Counted from the first letter of the stretch, positions 45,511 to 54,867 are shown. The stretch is 64,000 nucleotides of DNA from Mesorhizobium sp. AR02 (GCF_024746835.1 NZ_CP080531.1:5724001-5788000); one strand, 5' to 3'. Program-made: numbers and translations. The notes: a model not told the origin generated them from the sequence alone.

Positions 45511-46632
45511 ACCGTGGCCGCGCCATGGGGCGGCCGGATAGTCAGTTTCCCCTACTATTGTGGCAGCGCCATCAGGATTTGTCGCCGATGACAAGAATGT
45601 GATGAGGCTCCGGCAAGCCTCTCCATCGTGGCGAATGACGATCTTGCCGAAACTATTGCCACGCGCGTAGTGACGAAAAGCCTCTAACGCATCTTCGAAC
45701 GGGAAGACGCTGTCGATGACCGGCTTCAGCCTGTGCATGGCGATGGCATTGTTCATGGCGAGAAACTGGGCGCGGCTGCCGACGGCAATGCGCCTGACGG
45801 TGGTGACGGTGGCGGAGAGGGCGGCGATGCTGATCGACGAGGCGCTCTTGTCCAGCCAGCCGACCTGGCTGATCTGGCCGCTGAACGCCACGGCCTTCAG
45901 GGATTGTTCCATGGTTCCGGCGCCGCCGACCTCGACGATCACGTTGACACCGCGGCCGCCGTTCAGCTCGCGCACCTTCGCATGCCAGTCCGGGGTCTTG
46001 CGGTAGTCGACCACCGCGTCGGCGCCAAGTTCCAGCAGGCGCTTCGCCTTGCTGTCGCTGGAGGTGGTGGTGATGACGCGGGCGCCGAACAGCTTGGCCA
46101 GCTGCAGCGCAAACAGCGAAACGCCACCCGATCCCAGCGTCAGCGCGGTCTGGCCGGGTAACAGCGGCGCACCACCCGAGATCGCGTTCCAGGCCGTGAC
46201 CGCAGCGCAAGGCAAGGTGGCAGCTTCCTCGAACGACAGATGCGGCGGTATGTGCACGGCGGCATCCTCGGGCAACAGGGCGTATTCGCTCAACATGCCG
46301 TCGAGCGAACCGCCGAGTTGCGCGGCGAAATCCCAGCCGAACGGCCCGTCGATCCAGCGCGGGAAGATGGCGGCGGCAATCCTGTCGCCGACCTTGACGC
46401 GGGTGACACCGTCGCCGATCGCGACCACTTCGCCGGCGCCGTCGGAAACAGGGATGAGATCGGGCTTGACCGGCAGCGGATAGTAGCCTTGCAGGATCGA
46501 CAGTTCGCGGGCGTTGAGCGAGACGGCACGGACGGCGACCAGCATCTGGTGCGGGCCGGGCGTGGGGATGGATTCGTCGCGCATGACGATGCCGTCAATG
46601 CCGCCGCCGAGATTGGCACGGTAGGTTTTCAT
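45487..46632 (-). CDS. Zinc-less medium-chain alcohol dehydrogenase/quinone oxidoreductase
   Basis: The 381-residue protein has the MDR layout: N-terminal GroES-like domain with SLNARELSILQGYYP and SDGAGEVVAIGDGV, then an NAD(P)-binding Rossmann domain (TLGSGGVSLFALQLAKLFGARV). The structural zinc cysteines are absent. Homologues usually end near FGKIVIRH; here ~45 further residues follow, running into a 19-bp tandem repeat, so the C-terminus may have been altered. It follows the SnoaL gene by 48 bases and is likely under the divergent LysR regulator. Confidence 0.88.
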   Translation of the reverse strand: MKTYRANLGGGIDGIVMRDESIPTPGPHQMLVAVRAVSLNARELSILQGYYPLPVKPDLIPVSDGAGEVVAIGDGVTRVKVGDRIAAAIFPRWIDGPFGWDFAAQLGGSLDGMLSEYALLPEDAAVHIPPHLSFEEAATLPCAAVTAWNAISGGAPLLPGQTALTLGSGGVSLFALQLAKLFGARVITTTSSDSKAKRLLELGADAVVDYRKTPDWHAKVRELNGGRGVNVIVEVGGAGTMEQSLKAVAFSGQISQVGWLDKSASSISIAALSATVTTVRRIAVGSRAQFLAMNNAIAMHRLKPVIDSVFPFEDALEAFRHYARGNSFGKIVIRHDGEACRSLITFLSSATNPDGAATIVGETDYPAAPWRGHGPERPDLT

Positions 46633-46680
46633 GGTGTTTTCCTGTTGTTCGCGCAGCCGCCTGGCTGTTGACGGTGTGAT

Positions 46681-47046
46681 TTACGATACGATGAACTGGT
46701 GGTCGGAAAGAATGCGGCCTCGATCGTCCAGGACGAAGAACTCATGGCCGACAGCAAGCACCGTATCGGAGTCCCGTGGCAGCATTTCCCAAGTCAAGAA
46801 GACGCCGTTCTGCACGAGCTGAACGCCCGGCCTTGCACGGAACCGGTTGCGTCCCTGAACGACATTTTTCTCATGCGAGGCGGTCACCCGCGCCTCGATC
46901 TCGGCATGACCATGATAGGCGGCCGATGTCAGATAGTTCGCCCCTTCCGGCGCCCACAGCTCAGTGATCGTTTGGCGCCGAACGGCGGCGTCGGTTTCAT
47001 GCCACATGGCGACATAGCGGCTCACCATTTGCTCGATGGTATTCAT
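46681..47046 (-). CDS. SnoaL/NTF2-like domain protein
   Basis: The 121-residue protein shows the NTF2-like alpha+beta cone pattern: an N-terminal helix (EQMVSRYVAMWHETDAAVRR), YLTSAAYHGHAEIEARV and C-terminal strands VFLTWEMLP and VGHEFFVLDDRGRILSDHQF. Such small proteins act as isomerases, cyclases or binding proteins. AAGGAG lies six bases before ATG 47046. It heads a two-gene unit with the alcohol dehydrogenase. Confidence 0.83.
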   Translation of the reverse strand: MNTIEQMVSRYVAMWHETDAAVRRQTITELWAPEGANYLTSAAYHGHAEIEARVTASHEKNVVQGRNRFRARPGVQLVQNGVFLTWEMLPRDSDTVLAVGHEFFVLDDRGRILSDHQFIVS

Positions 47047-47166
47047 CGGTCGTCTCCTTTTTCGAATGCTGTCGATGGGGGGCAACCTACCGGAATCAAA
47101 TTGGCTGGAAAAATTGGTGAAATCGGTATATGCAATAAACATCATCTATATAATCTTGGGAGCAGC

Positions 47167-48072
47167 ATGGCCCGTACCGACGTTTTCACCGGCCTGTCCG
47201 AGTTTCTCGCGGTTGCCGCGCATGCAAGCTTCCGGGTCGCGGCGGCCGAACTTGGCGTGACGCCTGCGGCGGTCAGCCAGGCGATCCGTACACTCGAGGC
47301 TCGCGCCGGCATGCCGCTGTTCCAGCGCACGACCCGGCGCGTGGCACTGACGGAAGCGGGGAGGGATTTTCTGGCGCGGTTGAAGCCGGCCTCCGTCGAG
47401 ATCGGCGACGCCTTCGACGCGCTGTCGGTTCTCAGCCAGCGTCCAATGGGAAACCTCAAGCTCTCGGTGCCGCGCATTGCGCTGGATCTGGTGCTCTATC
47501 GGCTGCTGCCCGGCTTTCGCCACGCCTTTCCCGACATTACGCTGGACATCGACGTCGACGACGCCTCGGTCGACCTGATGGCGGGTGGCTATGATGCCGG
47601 TATCCGCATCGGCGAATTCATCGAGCAAGACATGATCGCCGTCAGGATCACTCCGGACTTTGCCTGGTCGGTGCTTGGCGCACCGTCCTATTTCGCCACG
47701 CGTGAACGGCCGCAAACACCCGAAGACCTGATGCTCCACGAATGTATCCGCTACCGCTTTCCGACGGCGCGAACAATCTATCGCTGGCAGTTCGCGCGCG
47801 ACGGCCGTGAATTCTCGCTCGATGCGCCCGGCGGCATCGTGGTCAACGATCACATCAGCATGATCGAACTGGCCACAAGAGGCGTCGGCCTCTGTTATTC
47901 CGCCGACAGAGTTGCCGCCGCCGAGCTGGCATCCGGTGCGCTCGAGCCGGTGCTCCAGCCCTATTTGCCGACCAAACCCGGTCTGTTTCTCTATTTCCCG
48001 ACCCGCAGCCAGGCGCAACCAAAGCTGCGGGCGTTCATCGACGCGGCAACCGGATTCATGCGCTCGCGATGA
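47167..48072 (+). CDS. LysR family transcriptional regulator
   Basis: The 301-residue regulator has the N-terminal winged helix (LSEFLAVAAHASFRVAAAELGVTPAAVSQAIRTLEARAG) and the LysR substrate domain. GGGAG precedes ATG 47167 and a TATAAT box at 47149-47154 lies close upstream. It is divergent from the SnoaL/alcohol dehydrogenase pair across a 120-base A/T-rich region, the usual arrangement for a LysR regulator and its target. Confidence 0.92.
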   Translation: MARTDVFTGLSEFLAVAAHASFRVAAAELGVTPAAVSQAIRTLEARAGMPLFQRTTRRVALTEAGRDFLARLKPASVEIGDAFDALSVLSQRPMGNLKLSVPRIALDLVLYRLLPGFRHAFPDITLDIDVDDASVDLMAGGYDAGIRIGEFIEQDMIAVRITPDFAWSVLGAPSYFATRERPQTPEDLMLHECIRYRFPTARTIYRWQFARDGREFSLDAPGGIVVNDHISMIELATRGVGLCYSADRVAAAELASGALEPVLQPYLPTKPGLFLYFPTRSQAQPKLRAFIDAATGFMRSR

Positions 48073-48163
48073 AAATCCCGGATCGACGTCTCATTCATTC
48101 GTGACTGGACGAGGCGACTCGCGCCCCTATCTTGCGCATATCCCGAGACCGAAGGAGCGCGCC

Positions 48164-49051
48164 ATGACCGACGCCAACACCAAGCCTGCCATCACCCAGG
48201 CGATGATCGACGCCTATGACGAATACACGCATCTGACGCTCGATCGCCGCCGCTTCATGGAACAGCTGACCAGGCTTGCCGGATCGGGTGCGGCAGCGGT
48301 GGCGATTGCGCCAATGCTGGCGGCGAACTCCGCCCAGGCGGCGATCGTCGCCGACAACGATCCGCGCGTGAAGGGCGAGGATATCATCTATCCCGGCAGT
48401 GGCGGCGAGATGAAGGGCTATCTGGTCAAGCCGGCAAACCAGGCGGGCAAGCTCGGCACCGTCATCGTCATCCATGAAAACAGGGGGCTCAACCCGCATA
48501 TCCGTGACGTCGCCCGGCGCGTGGCGCTGGAGGGGTTCGTGGCGCTCGCGCCGGATTTCCTGTCGCTGCTCGGCGGCACGCCCGCTGACGAGGACAAGGC
48601 GCGCGATATGTTCACCAAACTCGACCCGGCGCAGACCATCGCCGACGCCGTGGCGACCGTCGCCTTCCTCAAGGCCGACAAGGACGGCAACGGCAAGGTC
48701 GGCGCCATCGGTTTCTGCTGGGGTGGCGGCACGGCCAACATGCTGGCCGTCAACGCGCCCGACCTCGCTGCCAGCGTCGCCTATTATGGCATGCAGCCAA
48801 ACGCCGCCGATGCGTCGAAGATCAAGGCCGCTCTGCTGCTGCACTATGCGGGGCTCGACGATCGTACCAATGCCGGCATCGATGCCTTCAGGAAAGAGCT
48901 CGACGCCGCGCATGTCGAATACACGGTCTATGTCTATGAAGGCGCCAACCATGCCTTCAACAACGACACGTCGGCGGCGCGCTACGACAAGAAGGCGGCC
49001 GATCTCGCCTGGGGCAGGACGATCGCTTTCCTGAAGGAGAAACTGGCCTAG
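48164..49051 (+). CDS. Dienelactone hydrolase family protein with Tat-like signal
   Basis: The 295-residue alpha/beta hydrolase has the DLH triad: nucleophile C185 in GFCWGGG, D232 or D233 in GLDDRTN and H263 in NHAFN; E105 in VIHENRGL matches the activating glutamate. Residues 28-60 carry RRRFMEQL and a hydrophobic run ending NSAQA, suggesting Tat export, as in YghX-like secreted members. GAAGGAG precedes ATG 48164. Substrate unknown. Confidence 0.9.
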   Translation: MTDANTKPAITQAMIDAYDEYTHLTLDRRRFMEQLTRLAGSGAAAVAIAPMLAANSAQAAIVADNDPRVKGEDIIYPGSGGEMKGYLVKPANQAGKLGTVIVIHENRGLNPHIRDVARRVALEGFVALAPDFLSLLGGTPADEDKARDMFTKLDPAQTIADAVATVAFLKADKDGNGKVGAIGFCWGGGTANMLAVNAPDLAASVAYYGMQPNAADASKIKAALLLHYAGLDDRTNAGIDAFRKELDAAHVEYTVYVYEGANHAFNNDTSAARYDKKAADLAWGRTIAFLKEKLA

Positions 49052-49060
49052 GCGGTTTGC

Positions 49061-49978
49061 CTAATCCGTGCTCGCCGGCTTGTGGAAGGCAACGCCTGCG
49101 ACCACCAGCGCGATCCCCAAGCAATCGCTGAGGCTTGGAATCTGGCGTAGCACGATGACGCCGATCAGCGTTGCCGTGACCGGCAGCAGCGACAGCATCA
49201 GCGCGAAACTAGAGCGCGGCAATCGCGACATGGCAAGCTGGTCGCAGACATACGGAATGACCGAGGAGCAGATGCCGACGCCGATGGCGGCGATGAGCAG
49301 CGGCGGTGAGAAAAAGGCGGGTAGCGCGTCGGTGAAGCCGATCGGCAGCACGACGATGAAGGCGACCGCCATGGCGGCACCCAGGCCGGCGATGCCGTCG
49401 CCGGCGCCGGCGCGGGCGACGCGGTGGCCGAGCACGATGTAGCCGACAAAGAGCGCGCCATTGAGGAAGGCCCAGAGCAAACCGATGGGATCGCTGGACC
49501 ATTTGACGTCGATGAGCAGCAAGGTGCCGCTGACGGCCACGGCAAGAGCGGCGAGGTTGCGCGGACTCCTGAGGCCGATCACCGCGACGCCGATGGTGCC
49601 GACGAATTCGATTGCCGCCACCAGTGAAATCGGCAAGCGGTCGAGCGCGAGATAGAAGGAACAGTTCATCACCGCCAGGCAGGCGCCCAAAGCGATGAGC
49701 AGGAGCCGGGTCGAGCGATCAGCGCGGGCAAAGGTTTGCCACGGACGGGTCAGTGGCGCGAAGATCAGCGCGGCGGTGGCGATGCGCAGCCACGCCATGC
49801 CGAGCACGCCGACATGCGGGAACAGCAGCACGGCGAAGGCCGGCCCGAGATAGTGGAAGATGGCGCTGACGCCGAACCAGACATGCGGCGGCAATTTTGT
49901 TGCCAGTCCGCCAAGGCCAGGGCCGGCGGGGACAGCAAGCACCGGGCCGGCCGCGGGAACTTGCGTTTGATTATCCAT
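49061..49978 (-). CDS. EamA/RhtA family transporter
   Basis: The 305-residue protein has ten predicted helices in two EamA repeats, with ALGACLAVMNCSFYLALDRLPI and SFALMLSLLPVTATLIGVIVL typical of the RhtA threonine/homoserine exporter branch. It probably exports an amino acid or related metabolite. The start ATG 49978 is followed by a flexible Pro/Ala/Gly-rich stretch. The divergent Lrp/AsnC gene is its likely regulator. Confidence 0.88.
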   Translation of the reverse strand: MDNQTQVPAAGPVLAVPAGPGLGGLATKLPPHVWFGVSAIFHYLGPAFAVLLFPHVGVLGMAWLRIATAALIFAPLTRPWQTFARADRSTRLLLIALGACLAVMNCSFYLALDRLPISLVAAIEFVGTIGVAVIGLRSPRNLAALAVAVSGTLLLIDVKWSSDPIGLLWAFLNGALFVGYIVLGHRVARAGAGDGIAGLGAAMAVAFIVVLPIGFTDALPAFFSPPLLIAAIGVGICSSVIPYVCDQLAMSRLPRSSFALMLSLLPVTATLIGVIVLRQIPSLSDCLGIALVVAGVAFHKPASTD

Positions 49979-50067
49979 TGGATCAGTATCGCAGGCAGTT
50001 TCTGCTAGATATATGGATGATGATCGACCAATCTGATCATCTCCCTCCAGAAAGCAAGGATTCATCC

Positions 50068-50547
50068 GTGAAACGCCTTCGAACCGAAAATATCGATCTC
50101 GACGCGGCCGACATGAAGATCCTGCGCCTGCTGGAAAAGGACGCACGCGCCAGCACGGCGGAGCTGGCGCGCTCGGTCGGCCTGTCGGCGCCAAGCGTCG
50201 CCGAGCGCATCAAGCGGCTGCAGGAGAACGGCGTCATCGAGGCCTACTCGGTCAGGATCAATCCGGCCGCACTTGGCCTGAAGCTGTCGGCGTGGCTGCG
50301 CATTCGGCCAGTGCCAGGGCAATTGTCCGTGGTGGCCGAGATCATTCGTGAGTTGCCGGAGATTGCGCAATGCGACCGGGTGACCGGCGAGGATTGCTTC
50401 ATCGCGCTGGCGCATGTCGGGTCGGTGACCGACCTCGAACGGGTGATCGACCGGATTATTCCTTATGCGATGACCAACACTGCCATCATCCAGTCGTCAC
50501 CGGTGATGGCGCGTTCGCCGCTGGCGGCGATCAAGCGGTTGCCGTGA
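50068..50547 (+). CDS. Lrp/AsnC family transcriptional regulator
   Basis: The 159-residue protein has the winged helix (DMKILRLLEKDARASTAELARSVGLSAPSVAERIKRLQENGVI) and the C-terminal RAM ligand domain (AQCDRVTGEDCFIALAHVGS). GTG 50068 with AAGGA upstream gives the usual family length; ATG 50014 is an alternative. It lies 89 bases from the divergent exporter gene, which it probably controls in response to an amino acid. Confidence 0.9.
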   Translation: MKRLRTENIDLDAADMKILRLLEKDARASTAELARSVGLSAPSVAERIKRLQENGVIEAYSVRINPAALGLKLSAWLRIRPVPGQLSVVAEIIRELPEIAQCDRVTGEDCFIALAHVGSVTDLERVIDRIIPYAMTNTAIIQSSPVMARSPLAAIKRLP

Positions 50548-50600
50548 AACGGCACGATTTGATTGGTTTACCCGATGTTTTCCAGGCAGCCTCGCCGGTG

Positions 50601-50798
50601 TCAGGCGTGGCCGCGCTTCAAGCGGGCGCGCTTCAAAATGCTGCGCCAGCGGATCATGTCGAACGGAATCGGCTCGTTGTTGTTGGCGATGTGAAAAATC
50701 TCGTTGTCGACGTTCTTGAGCGAACGCCAGAAATCATAGTCTGATATGCGCGGATCAGCGGCCAGCCTGTCCACCTCGACCTTGATGTCGGTTTTCAT
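50601..50798 (-). CDS. Small hypothetical protein
   Basis: The 65-residue protein (start ATG 50798, GAGGGA six bases upstream) is hydrophilic, with EVDRLAADPRISDYDFWRSL and a basic C-terminus RWRSILKRARLKRG. No family recognised. The 222-base stretch to the thioesterase end at 51021 holds no other gene that I can support. Confidence 0.6.
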   Translation of the reverse strand: MKTDIKVEVDRLAADPRISDYDFWRSLKNVDNEIFHIANNNEPIPFDMIRWRSILKRARLKRGHA

Positions 50799-51020
50799 GC
50801 ACGTCCCTCGAACCGGCTTCGCCCCGCCGCCCGTAAAACAACCCAGTGCGGACGTTTTCGACCGCTGCGCTGAGTCGTTCAACGGCTCAATTGGCTTGTT
50901 CCCGTTAAAACCTCGGTAAGGTTAACGCGGGTGTGAGGCCGCTTCAAGCACTGGTGCCGGCCGATTTCAGGGTTTCGCGATTTTGGATTGCCGGTGTGGC
51001 TTTGAGGTCCGGTCGTCGCT

Positions 51021-51500
51021 CTATTTGCGTTTGATGCCGATCGAGCGGCCGGCACGCTCCGGCATCGGCAGCGCAGAATGGGCGGCGCGCATGGCTTCGA
51101 CCTTGGCCAGCACATCGGCGGGGAAGGGCGCAACCTTCGGCCCGGACATGTCGACATGCAGCGACAGCGTCTCGGAGGTGGCGGCGAGCCAGCCGTCGAC
51201 ATGACGGATTTCCTGGTAAGCCCTGAGCCGCTTCGCATCATGGTCGATGAGTTGGAAGGAGACCTGGACCTTGTGGTCCAGATGCAGTTCCTGGACGTAG
51301 CAGACATGGACTTCGGCGGTGTAGATGGTGAGGCGCCGTCCCTTCACATAGTCCAGCCCCATGCCCATCGCCTCGAAGGCCTCGTCCGAGCAGCGATCGA
51401 ACAGCACGTTGTAATAGGCCATGTTGAGATGGCCGTTGTAATCGATCCAGTCCTTCTCGATGTCCATGGGCTTGGAGACGAAGGGGGCGGGGATGGACAT
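51021..51500 (-). CDS. Acyl-CoA thioesterase (4HBT/hot-dog family)
   Basis: The 159-residue protein has the hot-dog fold motif DWIDYNGHLNMAYYNVLFDR at its N-terminus, where the catalytic Asp/Asn region of 4-hydroxybenzoyl-CoA thioesterases lies, and VQVSFQLIDHDAKRLRAYQEI. Relatives in rhizobia are linked to carnitine/betainyl-CoA breakdown; that link is only suggestive here. It is divergent from the FAD oxidase gene. Confidence 0.86.
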   Translation of the reverse strand: MSIPAPFVSKPMDIEKDWIDYNGHLNMAYYNVLFDRCSDEAFEAMGMGLDYVKGRRLTIYTAEVHVCYVQELHLDHKVQVSFQLIDHDAKRLRAYQEIRHVDGWLAATSETLSLHVDMSGPKVAPFPADVLAKVEAMRAAHSALPMPERAGRSIGIKRK

Positions 51501-51560
51501 TGAAACTTCCTTGTTCTGGTGCTGGACACGGCGTAGCCGGTGAGGTTCTCTTTGTTCTGG

Positions 51561-51605
51561 CGCAATTCCGGACGGAAAACCGCTTCACACTTTTCCTGGA
51601 ATTGC
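51561..51605 (-). repeat. Dispersed palindromic repeat, copy C (inverted)
   Basis: This 45-base unit equals the reverse complement of copy B with one mismatch. It lies between the thioesterase and FAD oxidase genes. The two full copies and the partial copy A are about 20 kb apart from each other. Confidence 0.78.
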
Positions 51606-51666
51606 TTTAGGCATCATCCATAATCGCATAACAAGCGTGGGCGCTGGTCCATTCGCGGAGGAATTC

Positions 51667-53085
51667 ATGGCTCTGAGCGACCTCAACCCGGTCGAACGCA
51701 ACGAGGAAGGCATCGCGGCCGTGCTCGGCATCCTCAAGCAGCAGCTCGGCGAGCGCTTCCAGACCGGCCAGGCCATCCGCTCGCAGCATGCGCACACCAC
51801 CACCTATATTCCGACGCAGGCGCCCGATGGCGTCGCTTTCCCGGAAACGACGGCCGAGGTGCAGGAGATCGTGCGCGCCTGCGCGGCGCATCGCGTGCCG
51901 GTCATCGCCTTTGGTGTCGGTTCCTCACTGGAAGGCCACACCAACGCACCGGGCGGCGGCATATCGGTCGACACCTCGCGCATGAACCGCATCCTTGCGG
52001 TCAATCCGCAGGATCTCGACTGCACGGTCGAGCCCGGCGTGACGCGCGAGGATCTGAACCGGCATCTGCGCGACACCGGCCTGTTCTTCCCGATCGATCC
52101 CGGCGCCAATGCCTCGCTCGGCGGCATGGCGGCGACGCGGGCCTCCGGCACCAACGCCGTGCGCTACGGCACGATGCGCGAGAACGTGCTGTCGCTGACC
52201 GCCGTCATGGCCGACGGCGAGACGGTGACGACAGGCAAGCGGGCGAAGAAGAGCTCGGCCGGTTACGATTTGACCAGGCTGCTGGTCGGCTCGGAAGGCA
52301 CGCTCGGCATCATCACCTCGCTGACACTGAAGCTGCAAGGCATTCCACAGGCGATCTCCGGCGGCGTCTGTCCGTTCCCGAGCGTCGAAGCGGCCTGCAA
52401 CGCCGTCATCGCGACGATCCAGATGGGCATTCCGGTGGCGCGCATCGAACTGGTCAACGCGCTGCAGATGCGGGCGATGAAGAATTATTCCAAGCTCGAC
52501 TATCCCGAGAGCCCGTGCCTGTTCGTCGAGTTCCACGGCAGCGATGCCGGCGTGGCCGAGCAGGCCGAGACTTTTGGCATGATCGCCGAAGAGAATGGCG
52601 GCGGGCCGTTCCTGTGGACCAGTGTTGCCGAGGAGCGGACGAAACTGTGGAAGGCGAGGCATGACGCCTATTGGTCGTCGCTGACATTGCGGCCGGGCGC
52701 CAAGGGCCTGTCGACCGATGTCTGCGTGCCGATCTCGCGCTTTGCCGAATGCGTCACCGAGACCGAAGCCGACATCGCCGAAATGGGTCTGATCGCGCCG
52801 ATCGTCGGCCATGCCGGCGATGGCAATTTCCACGTGCTGGTGCTGATGGACGTCAACGATCCCGGGGATATCGCGCTGTCGGAAAAATTCGTCGCGCGGC
52901 TCAACATGCGGGCGATCGCCATGGACGGCACCTGCACCGGCGAGCACGGCATCGGCCAGGGCAAGATCGGCTTCCTGCGCAGCGAGCTCGGCCATGGCGT
53001 TGACATCATGCGCACCATCAAGCAGGCGCTAGACCCGCAAAACATCATGAACCCGGGCAAGATATTGCCGGGCGACGGCCATTAG
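51667..53085 (+). CDS. FAD-linked D-2-hydroxyacid (lactate/glycolate type) dehydrogenase
   Basis: The 472-residue flavoprotein has a PCMH-type FAD domain (VIAFGVGSSLEGHTNAPGGG, GANASLGGMAATRASGTNAVRYG) and the FAD_oxidase_C domain with metal/substrate residues in GHAGDGNFHVLV and the closing GEHGIGQGKIGFL. It resembles cytochrome-type D-lactate dehydrogenase and GlcD. GGAGGA precedes ATG 51667. Its stop is directly followed by the ATG of the next gene. Confidence 0.9.
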   Translation: MALSDLNPVERNEEGIAAVLGILKQQLGERFQTGQAIRSQHAHTTTYIPTQAPDGVAFPETTAEVQEIVRACAAHRVPVIAFGVGSSLEGHTNAPGGGISVDTSRMNRILAVNPQDLDCTVEPGVTREDLNRHLRDTGLFFPIDPGANASLGGMAATRASGTNAVRYGTMRENVLSLTAVMADGETVTTGKRAKKSSAGYDLTRLLVGSEGTLGIITSLTLKLQGIPQAISGGVCPFPSVEAACNAVIATIQMGIPVARIELVNALQMRAMKNYSKLDYPESPCLFVEFHGSDAGVAEQAETFGMIAEENGGGPFLWTSVAEERTKLWKARHDAYWSSLTLRPGAKGLSTDVCVPISRFAECVTETEADIAEMGLIAPIVGHAGDGNFHVLVLMDVNDPGDIALSEKFVARLNMRAIAMDGTCTGEHGIGQGKIGFLRSELGHGVDIMRTIKQALDPQNIMNPGKILPGDGH

Positions 53086-53598
53086 ATGTCGGCTGCCGAG
53101 ACGTTGCTGTCGATCGAGGTGCCGCCATCGTCCGCCGGCGCGCCACTGCCTCATGTGTTTGCGGATGAAGGCAGACTGCTCGTCGCCTATATCGCCAATG
53201 CTCCCGATCCGTCCTTTGATGGTACGAATCCGCGTTCGGTTTCACCGGTAACGGGCAACCAGTCCGTCGCCATCCTGACGGCAGATTCTTACCTGGCATT
53301 TCAGTTCGGCCCGCCGAACGACGAGGCCATCAGTGGCCATCGTCTCTATCCGTTGGGTTTGCGGGCCTACGAAGCATTTGAAGTCCGGAACTCGTCGTGG
53401 ATCGCTTCCCTGGAAAAGTCCAATCGGGTTCATTCGTCCCATACGCCCGAACTGTTTTCAGACTATCGGCATTTCATCCTGGCGTTCCACGACTCAACGC
53501 TGGAGTTCATTGCCGAGAGTTTCTCGACCATCCTTCACAACGGAGCCGTTTTGACCGTGCTGATGGAGGCTGTTGGACAGCGCGCCCGAAATTCATGA
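53086..53598 (+). CDS. Conserved hypothetical protein abutting the FAD oxidase gene
   Basis: The 170-residue protein starts on the base after the upstream stop, so translation is probably coupled. Features are HRLYPLGLRAYEAFEVRNSSWI, SNRVHSSH and DYRHFILAFHDSTLEFIAES, a pattern I recall from conserved bacterial proteins without a named function. GC content is lower than in its neighbours. It is soluble and has no signal peptide. Confidence 0.7.
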   Translation: MSAAETLLSIEVPPSSAGAPLPHVFADEGRLLVAYIANAPDPSFDGTNPRSVSPVTGNQSVAILTADSYLAFQFGPPNDEAISGHRLYPLGLRAYEAFEVRNSSWIASLEKSNRVHSSHTPELFSDYRHFILAFHDSTLEFIAESFSTILHNGAVLTVLMEAVGQRARNS

Positions 53599-53638
53599 CA
53601 TGTGGTGAGCCCGAGGCTGCGATGAACTCGGAAGGTTC

Positions 53639-54154
53639 TCATGTCCGGCGCCGCGGCTCGGCCTGGTGGAGATAGCCGGTGAACGTGTCGGGAGACGTGG
53701 GCTTCGACAATTGGGCGACGATGCGGCCGACTTCGCCACGATGATAGCCGCCATGGGTGATGACGTGCGCAAGCATTTCTTCGCGAGACATCTGGCCAGG
53801 GGCGCCATTCGTGAAGGTAAAGCGGATCGTCTCCGCCAGTGCTTCCGGTTCCACTTCTTCGACATAGCGGAGGTACCATCGGTCCGTTTCGGTGATCGCC
53901 TCGGACAGCTCAGTCAGCGTCGGCGTGTTGCTGGTGCCCGTATCCCGATAGGCGTGCTTCTTCTTCTCGACGTTCGAGGCAAAGATCCTGTCGACAACAT
54001 GCGCGTGATTGATGGTTTCAAGGATGGCGCCAAGCTGCTCGTCGGGTAGCTCATCCTCGATCTCGGCCAGCAAAGCGAGCAATTCATCGTCGGCCCAGCA
54101 TTTGTAGCGGAACAGGACAGAAGCAGTGTCTTGCTGCTCATAGTGGTCTCTCAT
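53639..54154 (-). CDS. DinB family protein
   Basis: The 171-residue protein is a four-helix bundle of the DinB/YfiT type. Metal-binding histidines are placed as expected: one in INHAHVVDRIF and two in ITHGGYHRGEVGRI. Family members include thiol-dependent transferases. It lies divergent from a TetR gene, with 83 bases between starts. Confidence 0.87.
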   Translation of the reverse strand: MRDHYEQQDTASVLFRYKCWADDELLALLAEIEDELPDEQLGAILETINHAHVVDRIFASNVEKKKHAYRDTGTSNTPTLTELSEAITETDRWYLRYVEEVEPEALAETIRFTFTNGAPGQMSREEMLAHVITHGGYHRGEVGRIVAQLSKPTSPDTFTGYLHQAEPRRRT

Positions 54155-54237
54155 TGGCTTGCGTGGCGGGACTTGCGTGGCGGGCCTGGCTCGATAAATG
54201 TGAGCTGGCAGTCGCATTTTGGTTGGGAAGCCCTGAT

Positions 54238-54867
54238 ATGGCTACTCGCGTTCCCTCAGAGCAGGCAAACGTGCGCAAAGCGCCACGGCAGCAGCGTTCG
54301 CGTGCGACCGTGGATACGATTGTGGAGGCGGCGGCTCGCGTTCTGGCGCGGCGCGGCTGGGCGGATTTCACCACCAACGAAACCGCGGCGATAGGCGGTG
54401 TCAGCGTCGGTTCGATCTATCAGTATTTTCCCAACAAGCTGGCGCTGGCGGAAGAGATCCGCAAACGCCATCTCGACGCGGTGCTGGCGGCGATTTCCGG
54501 TTCGGAAGAGCATGGCGCGGCGATGACCCTCGAGCAGCGTGCGGCGAAGCTGATCGATGGCGTCGTTGCCGCCCATAATGTCGATCAGGATTTGCATCGC
54601 GTCCTGCTCGACGAGGTGCCGCTGGCCGCCCGCTCTACGCAGGATGAGTTCGAGGCGGAGTATCTGCGCCGCTACCAAGGCGTGATCGCATCGGCCGCAG
54701 GCAAGGCTGATGCCGAGCGGGATGAGATTGCCGGACGTGTGCTATCGGGCGCGGTCGAGGGGGTCGTCCACAGCGCGGCGCGACACGGCGAACTCGATTC
54801 ACCGGCGTTGCGAGCTGAACTTATCGAGCTGGTCTGTGCCTATCTGCGCGGCCGATCCGCGCGCTGA
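54238..54867 (+). CDS. TetR family transcriptional regulator
   Basis: The 209-residue protein has the TetR helix-turn-helix (ARRGWADFTTNETAAIGGVSVGSIYQYFPNKLAL) and a helical ligand domain with LHRVLLDEVPLAAR. It may control the divergent DinB gene, or other genes; no clear palindrome was seen in the short shared region. Confidence 0.88.
   Translation: MATRVPSEQANVRKAPRQQRSRATVDTIVEAAARVLARRGWADFTTNETAAIGGVSVGSIYQYFPNKLALAEEIRKRHLDAVLAAISGSEEHGAAMTLEQRAAKLIDGVVAAHNVDQDLHRVLLDEVPLAARSTQDEFEAEYLRRYQGVIASAAGKADAERDEIAGRVLSGAVEGVVHSAARHGELDSPALRAELIELVCAYLRGRSAR

Noticed and set aside
46699..47166. Extended N-terminus for the LysR gene
   Set aside because: The region is antisense to the SnoaL gene and the divergent promoter; ATG 47167 fits the family start.
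53599..53638. Terminator between the hypothetical gene and DinB
   Set aside because: No stem of useful length could be found in the 40-base gap.
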